Below, one piece after another: positions 57,323 through 63,798 of a stretch of DNA of 63,798 bases; the stretch's first letter is position 1, and every line of letters begins with the position of its first letter. Source of the stretch: JBHIET01 sp046760785. GTDB lineage: Bacteria > Chloroflexota > Anaerolineae > B4-G1. The notes under the pieces were generated by a model, which was given only the letters and a program-made list of their open reading frames with translations, was not told the origin of the DNA and did not search any database. The DNA lies in NCBI GenBank assembly GCA_046760785.1, contig JBHIET010000009.1:1-63798 (forward strand), given 5' to 3'. The position numbers were made by a program, and so were the translations under genes.

Positions 57323-58369
57323 ATGACCCGTGAGGAGATACGTCTGACGGCCATGACCACGGCGGCCGGCTGAGCGGCCAAGATGGGCCCCGAGGCCCTG
57401 GCGCAGGTCCTGCGCCCGCTGGAAAACATGTTCCGCGCCGACAAATTCCCGCAACTATTGGTCGGGTTGGGAGTCAGCGACGACGCCGCCGTCTATAAGA
57501 TCAACGACGAGGTGGCGGTCATCCAGACGCTCGACTTCTTCCCGCCCGTGGTGGACGACCCCTACGACTACGGGGCCATCGCGGCCGCCAATGCCATGAG
57601 CGACGTCTACGCCATGGGCGGCGAGGTGGTGCTGGCGCTCAACATCTGCGGCTTTCCCCCTGACCTGCCGGCAGGGGTAGTCGCCGAGATACTGCGCGGC
57701 GGGGCGGAGAAGGTGGCTGAGGCGGGCGGTGTCCTGGCCGGCGGCCACACGCTGGACGACAAAGAGCCCAAGTACGGCCTGGCGGTGATGGGCTTGGTTC
57801 ATCCTGACCGCGTGCTGACCAAGGCTGGCGCCCGCCCTGGCGACGTGCTGTTGCTGACCAAGCCGCTGGGGGTGGGCATCATCACGACGGCCCTCAAGGG
57901 CGAGGTGGCCGACCCGGCCCACGTAGCGGCGGCGGTGGAGAGCATGAAGCAGCTCAACCGCCAAGCTGTCCGGCTGATCCAGCGGGTCGGCGTGCACGGT
58001 TGCACCGACATCACCGGCTTCGCCCTGCTGGGGCACGGCCAGGAGATGGCGGAGAAGAGCGGAGTGCGGCTGCGCTTCTACGTGGACAGACTCCCCTTCC
58101 TGGACGGGGCGAAGCAGTACGCCGAGGACTGGCTTTTCCCCGGCGGCACCTGCCGGAACAAGGACTGCTACGAGCGGTGGGTGGACTTCGCACCGTCCGT
58201 CTCCGAGGAGACGCAGATGCTGCTCTTCACTCCTGAGACGTCGGGGGGGCTGCTCGTCGCCGTCCCGCCGGAAAGGCTGGAGCCACTCACCGCCCTTTTC
58301 GCCGACGAAGGGCAGCCCTGCTGGGTCGTCGGCGAGGTGGTCGGAGAGGAGGGGATCGAAGTCTTCTAG
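57323..58369 (+). CDS. selD: Selenophosphate synthetase with selenocysteine (in-frame UGA) at the catalytic site
   Basis: SelD makes selenophosphate from selenide and ATP, the donor for selenocysteine, 2-selenouridine and selenium-dependent hydroxylases. Translation from the ATG at 57323, which follows GGAGACGGAGAG, gives IRLTAMTTAAG, then TGA (codon 17, 57371-57373), then AAKMGPEALAQVL, a frame that stays open to 58369. Codon 17 is exactly where Escherichia coli SelD has its catalytic Cys17, and the conserved Lys20 is retained. Many bacteria have Sec there, so read-through is far more likely than a nonsense mutation. The rest (SDDAAVYKINDEVAVIQTLDFF, VLAGGHTLDDKEPKYG, DITGFALLGHG) is intact. 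It totals 348 residues if UGA is Sec; a reader of standard code would start at 57383 and miss the active site. Confidence 0.92.
57371..57402 (+). promoter_or_regulatory. Candidate bacterial SECIS element of selD
   Basis: Just after the UGA, GCCA (57377-57380) pairs with TGGC (57399-57402) and GGGCC (57385-57389) pairs with GGCCC (57394-57398), with a 4-nt bulge and CCGA loop. The distance of the loop from the UGA (17-20 nt) fits bacterial SECIS hairpins, but the loop lacks a clear GU and the code here is GC-rich anyway. Confidence 0.4.
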
Positions 58370-58374
58370 AGGAC

Positions 58375-58591
58375 AAACGCATTGCGGTAAAAGTGACACG
58401 CCGATTTCCTGGAACTCGCGGCCCTCGTCCGTTCGGCTGAGCGTTCGACTGAGCTCACGCCGAGGGCTCATGGCGAAGCCCTGAAGGCGTCGCAGGCGTG
58501 AGCCTCGTACATACTGTGTGTGCTCGCTGCAAGCGAGGCTCCCGAGACGGGGGCTTGAGCGAGCACATGCGACTTTTACCCTAATGCGTTT
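58375..58591. mobile_element. MITE-like element with 20-bp terminal inverted repeats
   Basis: AAACGCATTGCGGTAAAAGT (58375-58394) and ACTTTTACCCTAATGCGTTT (58572-58591) are inverted repeats matching at 18 of 20 positions. The 217-bp interior is non-coding and contains its own hairpins, TGTGCTCGCT (58519-58528) with AGCGAGCACA (58558-58567). No clear target-site duplication was seen. It lies 5 nt after the selD stop. Parts resemble the insert in the glycosyltransferase at 18311-18430. Confidence 0.6.
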
Positions 58592-58859
58592 CTGCGAGGC
58601 AGCAAGCGTTGACGATGGGGATGGATGTAGTATAATTCGTGAAACGTGAAACATGGCTGTCACGTCTCACGCATCACGTTTCGGGCAATCACGCACCCCG
58701 ATATTGAGGAGGAGCTTATAGTATTGCCTCACAACATTTGCGTTGTCCGCGCAATCCTTGAACCGCGAAGACGCGAAGGACGCAAAGACAAAATAGGAAA
58801 ACCTTTGTGCTCTTTGCGTCTTTACGGTGAAGAACCTTTGGTTGCGGCAGGAGGAGCTT
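58592..58859. other. Intergenic, with a micro-repeat at 58637-58684 and a GACGCGAAGGACGC-type stretch
   Basis: No gene is visible. A 7-bp-period array (acgtgaa, acgtctc, acgcatc, acgtttc) lies at 58637-58684. An A/G-rich stretch, CGCGAAGACGCGAAGGACGC-like, follows near 58765-58790, with CTTTGCGTCTTTACGG near 58810. These are further degenerate simple repeats of unknown function. The last 20 nt give the ribosome-binding site GGAGGAG for the ABC ATPase gene. Confidence 0.55.
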
Positions 58860-59786
58860 ATGATTGACGTCACCGATCTAACCAAATCGTACGGTCCCGT
58901 CGAAGCATTGCGGGGGATCGCGTTCCACGTCGCGCCGGGCGAGATCGTGGGGTTGCTTGGCCCTAACGGCGCGGGGAAGACGACCACCATCAAAATCCTG
59001 ACCGGCTACCTGCAACCCGACGATGGCAACGTCACCGTGAACGGCCTGGACGTGCTGACGCACACCCGCCAGGTACAGGCGCAGATCGGCTATCTGCCGG
59101 AGAGCGCGCCCCTCTACCCGGAGCTTTCGGTCCAGGGGTACCTCAAAATGATGGCCGAATTGCGCCAGATTCCTGATGATGAGCAAGTGGCCCGAATTTC
59201 GGAAGCGGTCTACGCCACCGGCCTGGCCGATCACCTTACCCGTCCCATCGGCCATCTGAGCAAGGGTTTCCGCCAGCGGGTGGGGCTGGCCCAGGCGATC
59301 GTTCACCGGCCACGGCTGCTGATCCTCGACGAACCCACCCTGGGGCTGGACCCGACGCAGATCATCGAAATCCGCCGCCTGATCCGTCGCCTGGCGGAGC
59401 ACAGCACTGTCCTCTTCTCTACGCACATCCTCTCAGAGGTCGAGGCGCTCTGCGACCGGGTCATCATCCTGATGAATGGCCGGATCAAGGCCGATGCCCG
59501 GCTCTCGGAATTGGCCGCCACGCCGGATGCGATCCTGGTGCTGGAAAACGTACCCGGTGATGCAGATCGCGCACTGTGCAACCTGGGCGGCGTGCGAGGC
59601 GTCGAGCGCATCCAGACTCACGACGGCTACCCCGCTTACCGTGTCCTGGGTCAGGAGACCGACGGGACAGACCTCTGCCCGGCGATCTACGACTTGGCGC
59701 GGGAGAAAGGCTGGCCGCTGCGCGAGCTGCGGCGGGACGTGCGCACGCTGGAAACGGTCTTCAACGAATTGGCCGTGGCCGCGTAG
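58860..59786 (+). CDS. ABC-2 type exporter ATP-binding protein (GldA/CcmA-like)
   Basis: This 308-residue ATPase has Walker A GPNGAGKTTTIK, the Q-loop region YLPESAPLYPEL, signature HLSKGFRQRVGLAQA, Walker B LLILDEPTLGLDP and His-loop STHILSEV. A C-terminal 80 residues are of the type seen in GldA/NosF-like proteins. The start at 58860 follows AGGAGGAG. With the next two genes it makes an exporter of the GldA/GldF/GldG kind, which in many Chloroflexota is present with no gliding machinery. The substrate is unknown. Confidence 0.93.
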   Translation: MIDVTDLTKSYGPVEALRGIAFHVAPGEIVGLLGPNGAGKTTTIKILTGYLQPDDGNVTVNGLDVLTHTRQVQAQIGYLPESAPLYPELSVQGYLKMMAELRQIPDDEQVARISEAVYATGLADHLTRPIGHLSKGFRQRVGLAQAIVHRPRLLILDEPTLGLDPTQIIEIRRLIRRLAEHSTVLFSTHILSEVEALCDRVIILMNGRIKADARLSELAATPDAILVLENVPGDADRALCNLGGVRGVERIQTHDGYPAYRVLGQETDGTDLCPAIYDLAREKGWPLRELRRDVRTLETVFNELAVAA

Positions 59787-59842
59787 GACAAGAGAGACCG
59801 GGTTTTTCGGAAAAACCTGGTTTCTACCAGCGAGGTGCAACA

Positions 59843-62779
59843 ATGAAACAAATGCTTGCTATCACACGCAAAGAGTTGGAAGGGTACTTCGGATCGCCGA
59901 TGGCACTCATCTTCGTGGGCGCGTTCCTGGCGGTCACGCTGTTTTCGTTTTTCTGGGTGGATACCTTCTTCGCCCGGGGTATCGCCGACGTCCGGCCCCT
60001 GTTCCGCTGGATGCCGCTGCTGATGATCTTCCTGGTCGGAGCGCTGACGATGCGCCAGTGGAGCGAGGAGCAACGGTCTGGAACACTGGAGGTGCTGCTC
60101 ACATTGCCTGTCTCCCATATTCAGTTGGTCGCGGGGAAGTTCCTGGCCGTGATGACCCTGGTCACTGTCGCCCTGGCGCTGACCATCTTCCTGCCCGTCA
60201 CTGTCTCTCTGCTGGGGAACCTGGACTGGGGGCCGGTCGTCGGCGGCTACCTGGCCGCCATCCTGCTGGCGGCGGCCTACGCAGCCAGCGGCCTCTTCGT
60301 CTCCTCCCGCACCGACAACCAGATCGTCGCCCTCATTCTGACCGTGTTGCTCTGCGGCCTTTTCTACCTGGCCGGCTCCGGCGGCGTGACCGACTTCGTC
60401 GGCGACCGGCTGGGGGAGATTCTGTGGGCCATCGGCTCGGGCAGCCGCTTTGAGTCCATCCAACGCGGCGTGGTGGACCTGCGCGATCTGGCCTACTACC
60501 TCTCGCTCATGGGCATCTTCCTGACGCTCAACGTTGCCTCCCTGGACAGCAAGAAATGGAGCACCGGGGAGCGCACGCTGCCCCAGCGCCGGGGCGTCGT
60601 TCTCACCACGGTGCTGGTGGCGCTGAATCTGGTGCTGCTCAACGTCTGGCTCTTCCCCTTGCACGGGCTACGCCTCGATCTCACCGCGCAGCGCGAGTAC
60701 ACCCTCTCCCAAACCACCCGCGATTTGCTGAGCAACCTGCAGGAACCGCTGTTGATTCGAGGCTACTTCAGCGAGAAGACCCACCCGTTGCTCGCCCCAC
60801 TGGTCCCCCGCATCCGCGACATGCTGGAAGAATACAAAGTCGCCTCGAACGGGATGGTGGAACTGGAGATCATTGACCCGGCCAAAGAGCCGGATAAAGA
60901 GGCCGAGGCTAACCAGGTCTACGGCATCCGCCCGACGCCATTCCAGGTGGCCGGGCGGTACGAAACCTCAATCATCAACTCTTACTTCGATATCCTGATC
61001 CGCTACGGCGACCAGAACGTGGTGCTCAACTTCCGTGATCTTATTGAGATCGAGGCTGGCCGCGAAAGCGTGGATGTGCACCTGCGTAACCTGGAATACG
61101 ACCTGACCAGTTCTCTCAAGAAAGTGGTCTACGGCTTCCAGAGCGTGGATTCAGTGTTAGCGGCGATGGACGAACCGGCTGAGTTGACGCTGTACATCAC
61201 TCCGGACACGCTGCCAGAATGGCTGGCCGACGTGCCGGATACCATCGAAAAGGTGGCGCAGGAGATCGCCGGCGAATCGAACGGCAAATTTACATACACC
61301 GTGGTAAACCCCGATGCGCCCGATAGCTCTGTCACACGCCAGGAGTTGTACGACAGCTACGGCCTGCAACCCTTCGCCGTCTCGCTTTTCTCCAATGACA
61401 GCTACTATCTCCACATGGTGCTGCAAGTCGGCGACCAGGCGCAGGTGGTCTACCCCTCCGGTGAGCTGAGCGAGGCCGACGTGCGTGAGGCCATCGAGTC
61501 GGCCCTCAAGCGGACCGCCTCCGGCTTCCTCCAGGTGGTGGGGTTGTGGACGCCCCCGGCGGAGCCGACGCAGGATGTGTTCGGGCAGGTGCAGCAGCCT
61601 CTTTCCAGTTGGCAGCAACTCGGCGAGTCTCTGCGCCAGGAGTATGAAGTCCGTCCCGTGGACCTGAGCACCGGGCAGGTGCCAGCGGACGTGGACGTAC
61701 TGGTGATCGTCGCTCCTCAGGGGATGACGGATAGGGAACGTTTCGCCATTGACCAGTACCTGATGCGGGGGGGGTCGGTCATCGTGGCAGCCGGGAATTA
61801 CGGCATTACACTCGACCAGTTCGGCAGCGGGCTGGTCTTGAAGCCTCTGGAAGATGGCCTGCAGGAGATGCTCGCCAGTTACGGGATCCAGGTAGAGAAA
61901 TCACTGGTGCTAGACCCGCAGAACGAGCCATTCCCCGTCCCGGTCACCCGGAACGTGGGTGGCTTCCAGGTACAGGAACTTCAGGCGATCGAGTACCCCT
62001 TCTTTGTGGACGTGCGCTCCAGCGGGATGGCGACGGACAGCCCTATCGTCTCCAACCTGCCTGCCGTGACGCTCAACTGGGCCTCGCCCATCACGGTGGA
62101 CGAGGCGAAGAACGCAGACCGGCAAGTCACGACGCTGCTCCAGTCCAGCCCGGCCTCCTGGACGCGGAGCGATACCAACATCCAGCCCGACTTTGACACC
62201 TACCCAGACCTGGGCTTTCCTGTGGGGGACGAGCAAAAGCCCTATACACTGGCTGTTTCCGTTCAGGGCGTTTTCGACAGCTACTTCAGGGATAAGCCCT
62301 CTCCGCTGACCGGCGTTGTGACGGATACGGAGACGACTGAACAGCCTGTTCCTGGGACCATCGAGGTCTCGCCGGAGACAGCCCGACTGATCGTCGTCGG
62401 CAGCGCGGAGTTCGTAGACGATGTCGTCTTCGACATCTCCTCTCGCCTTACGCGAGACCGCTACTTGAACAGCCTGAAACTGATACAAAACGGCGTCGCC
62501 TGGTCCACCGAGGATCTGGCCCTGCTCAACATCCGCGCGCGTGGGACCTACGCACGGATACTCGAACCGATGACTGAGCAAGAGCAGTCCCTCTGGGAGG
62601 GTGCCAACTACGTCCTCGCGTTGCTATCGCTCATCGTCATGGGCGTCGTGTGGAATGCCCGGCGCAAGAACGAGCAACCCATCCAACTAATCACCCAGTC
62701 ACCCAACCACCCAGTCACCCAACCACCCAGTCACCCAACCACCCAGTCACCAATAGGGGGGAACGATGAAACGCCATAA
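59843..62779 (+). CDS. Fused ABC-2 permease (GldF-like) and GldG-like auxiliary protein
   Basis: The start at 59843 (MKQMLAITRKELEGYF) is taken because GldF permeases begin this way; the 89 codons before it overlap the ATPase gene. The 978-residue protein has six helices in residues 1-245 (GldF/ABC-2 permease). A new helix then begins near residue 260, followed by a large extracytoplasmic domain (about 290-920: SLSQTTRDLLSNLQEPLLIRGYF-like, VDVLVIVAPQGMTDRERFAIDQYLMRGG, ABC_transp_aux/GldG type). A final helix (LLSLIVMGVVWNARRK) and a repetitive Pro/Thr/Gln tail close it. GldF and GldG are usually separate genes. The tail overlaps the next gene. Confidence 0.88.
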   Translation: MKQMLAITRKELEGYFGSPMALIFVGAFLAVTLFSFFWVDTFFARGIADVRPLFRWMPLLMIFLVGALTMRQWSEEQRSGTLEVLLTLPVSHIQLVAGKFLAVMTLVTVALALTIFLPVTVSLLGNLDWGPVVGGYLAAILLAAAYAASGLFVSSRTDNQIVALILTVLLCGLFYLAGSGGVTDFVGDRLGEILWAIGSGSRFESIQRGVVDLRDLAYYLSLMGIFLTLNVASLDSKKWSTGERTLPQRRGVVLTTVLVALNLVLLNVWLFPLHGLRLDLTAQREYTLSQTTRDLLSNLQEPLLIRGYFSEKTHPLLAPLVPRIRDMLEEYKVASNGMVELEIIDPAKEPDKEAEANQVYGIRPTPFQVAGRYETSIINSYFDILIRYGDQNVVLNFRDLIEIEAGRESVDVHLRNLEYDLTSSLKKVVYGFQSVDSVLAAMDEPAELTLYITPDTLPEWLADVPDTIEKVAQEIAGESNGKFTYTVVNPDAPDSSVTRQELYDSYGLQPFAVSLFSNDSYYLHMVLQVGDQAQVVYPSGELSEADVREAIESALKRTASGFLQVVGLWTPPAEPTQDVFGQVQQPLSSWQQLGESLRQEYEVRPVDLSTGQVPADVDVLVIVAPQGMTDRERFAIDQYLMRGGSVIVAAGNYGITLDQFGSGLVLKPLEDGLQEMLASYGIQVEKSLVLDPQNEPFPVPVTRNVGGFQVQELQAIEYPFFVDVRSSGMATDSPIVSNLPAVTLNWASPITVDEAKNADRQVTTLLQSSPASWTRSDTNIQPDFDTYPDLGFPVGDEQKPYTLAVSVQGVFDSYFRDKPSPLTGVVTDTETTEQPVPGTIEVSPETARLIVVGSAEFVDDVVFDISSRLTRDRYLNSLKLIQNGVAWSTEDLALLNIRARGTYARILEPMTEQEQSLWEGANYVLALLSLIVMGVVWNARRKNEQPIQLITQSPNHPVTQPPSHPTTQSPIGGNDETP
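62693..62754. repeat. Tandem CACCCAGT/CACCCAAC repeat at the 3' end of the GldFG gene
   Basis: About seven 8-bp units alternate CACCCAGT and CACCCAAC in a 16-bp period. They encode the TQSPNHPVTQPPSHPTTQSP tail of the fused permease and end just before the ribosome-binding site (GGGGGGAACG) of the DUF4340 gene. Confidence 0.85.
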
Positions 62780-63719
62780 CCAAATCTTAGCGGGTATACT
62801 CGTCATCCAAATCATCCTCAGCGTCGTCGTTTTTTGGCCCAAATCTTCGGCCGCCGTCGAGAGCGCGCTGGCCTTCCCCGACCTGAAGAGCGATGACATC
62901 GTCGCCTTGACCATCACGGACAGGGACGGCAACAGCACCACGTTGCGGCAAGTCACCGGGAGCTGGGTGCTGCCCGACGCGGACGATTATCCCGCTCAGG
63001 CGGATAAAATCACCCCGCTGTTGGACAAGGTCGTGGGCCTCACCACCGACCGGTTGGTCACGCGCACCGATACCAGCCACAGGCGGCTCCAGGTTGCCGC
63101 AGACAACTTCGTGCGATGCGTTGACTTCGAGACGGCGGACGGGAAGAAGCATACGTTCTATCTAGGCTCCTCCCCCCACTACGGCGCGACTCACTTCCGG
63201 GTGGGTGGACAGGACGAGACGTATCTGACGGATGGCATCACCGCCTGGGACACGAACGCCACCGCTTCCTCGTGGGTTGATACGGCTTATCTGAGGGTCA
63301 CCCAGGACGACGTCACTGAGATGACACTGGAAAACGGAAACGGCACGTTCGCCTTCACGAAGGACGAGGATGGCAACTGGACGATGGACGGGCTGGCGGC
63401 GGACGAGACCCTGAATGAGGAAGCAGTCACCACCTTGCTTCAGCGGGCAACCACGGTCAACCTGGTCACTCCTCTGGGCAAGGAAGAGGAGGCCGGGTAC
63501 GGGATGGACGCGCCCAGCGCCGTAGTCACGCTGAAGACCGGCGACAAGACGATCACCCTGCGCGTGGGGGCCAGAGACCCGGACAGCAACGATTACGTCG
63601 TCATCTCGTCCGAATCGCCCTACTACGTGCGGGTCTCCGAGTTCGGCGTGAAACACATGGTGGAGAACGCGCGCGACGATTTCATCCAGGCTCCGCCCAC
63701 GCCGACGCCGGAGGGATAA
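62766..63719 (+). CDS. DUF4340-domain protein
   Basis: This 317-residue protein has an N-terminal signal-anchor helix (about 8-24) followed by an extracytoplasmic repeat domain of the DUF4340 family: DLKSDDIVALTITDRDGNSTTLRQ, GSWVLPDADDYPAQADKI, LLDKVVGLTTDRLV, and a second copy of the same layout after residue 180 (VTEMTLENGNGTFAFTKDEDGNW, LLQRATTVNLVTPLG). Family members usually lie beside GldG-like genes, as here (14-nt overlap). The role may be part of the envelope-facing exporter complex; a defined activity is not known. It is the last gene of the window. Confidence 0.9.
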   Translation: MKRHNQILAGILVIQIILSVVVFWPKSSAAVESALAFPDLKSDDIVALTITDRDGNSTTLRQVTGSWVLPDADDYPAQADKITPLLDKVVGLTTDRLVTRTDTSHRRLQVAADNFVRCVDFETADGKKHTFYLGSSPHYGATHFRVGGQDETYLTDGITAWDTNATASSWVDTAYLRVTQDDVTEMTLENGNGTFAFTKDEDGNWTMDGLAADETLNEEAVTTLLQRATTVNLVTPLGKEEEAGYGMDAPSAVVTLKTGDKTITLRVGARDPDSNDYVVISSESPYYVRVSEFGVKHMVENARDDFIQAPPTPTPEG

Positions 63720-63798
63720 GCAATCAGGTGTGACGCGCTTCCCAAGCCTAGATTTCGCACTCCGCTAGCAGCTAAATCAGGCCAGTCGTCCTGAGTGC

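Noticed and set aside
57383..57385. Start of SelD at the first ATG after the TGA
   Set aside because: It would remove the catalytic site; the sequence upstream of the TGA matches the SelD N-terminus and has an RBS.
58735..58860. Repetitive CGCGAAG/GACGC stretch as a possible small gene
   Set aside because: It is simple-sequence DNA without a start, and it leads directly into the ribosome-binding site of the ABC ATPase gene.
1..63798. CRISPR array, rRNA or tRNA genes
   Set aside because: No regularly spaced repeat-spacer pattern and no recognisable rRNA or tRNA was found by eye; the short tandem arrays have no unique spacers.

Overview
The window looks like a chromosomal segment of an uncultured or little-studied Chloroflexota (Anaerolineae/Caldilineae-type) bacterium. 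This is an inference from high GC, runs of very large polytopic GT-C glycosyltransferases with C-terminal beta-sandwich tails, a three-gene GldA/GldFG/DUF4340 exporter set, and abundant short interspersed repeats that are read through in frame inside genes. No rRNA or tRNA gene was seen.

Left part, minus strand (about 2.0-41.6 kb). After an XdhC-family chaperone gene (+ strand, 617-1600) and a relic of a polyprenol/phytol-kinase-like gene, nearly everything is read leftward. The order from the left is: a membrane-anchored hypothetical protein, uvrC and a HIT protein; five large GT-C membrane glycosyltransferases plus one shorter one, a GT4 and a GT2 (5.2-21.1 kb); a polyprenyl diphosphate synthase, TatD and a small membrane protein; two phosphohexomutases; a compact sugar/cyclitol-like cluster (ROK kinase, TIM-barrel isomerase, aldo/keto reductase with Cys-rich tail, cupin, a divergent AroB-family cyclase and a HAD phosphatase); a membrane-anchored STAND/TPR ATPase, a P-loop kinase and an EEP hydrolase; glmM; and gmd and rmd (GDP-rhamnose-type pathway) with a restriction-modification pair lodged between them. 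Taken together this is an envelope glycoconjugate region: lipid carrier synthesis, nucleotide sugars, and polyprenyl-phosphate-sugar-dependent transferases.

Right part, plus strand (41.7-63.7 kb). A GH18-like hydrolase and a dead IS1595-type transposase precede a molybdenum/tungsten operon. A near-consensus promoter and a molybdenum-cofactor (Moco/Tuco) riboswitch with an intrinsic terminator control wtpABC, moaA, an unknown gene, moaC, moaD, moaE and moeA; tldD-tldE follow behind their own promoter. Next comes a selenium-related set: an EF2568-like cysteine desulfurase behind a second long leader that ends in a terminator, DUF3343, YedF and SelD. SelD is itself a selenoprotein, with an in-frame UGA at the catalytic position (codon 17). 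A MazF/RHH toxin-antitoxin pair sits inside this set. The last genes encode an ABC-2 type exporter with a fused GldF-GldG protein and a DUF4340 protein.

WtpABC uptake, Moco synthesis, XdhC, desulfurase, YedF and SelD together suggest that the cell matures selenium-dependent molybdenum (or tungsten) hydroxylases and also decodes selenocysteine. The hydroxylase and selA/selB/selC are not in this window. Several families of small repeats have been absorbed in frame by glycosyltransferase, wtpC, moeA, tatD and methyltransferase genes.
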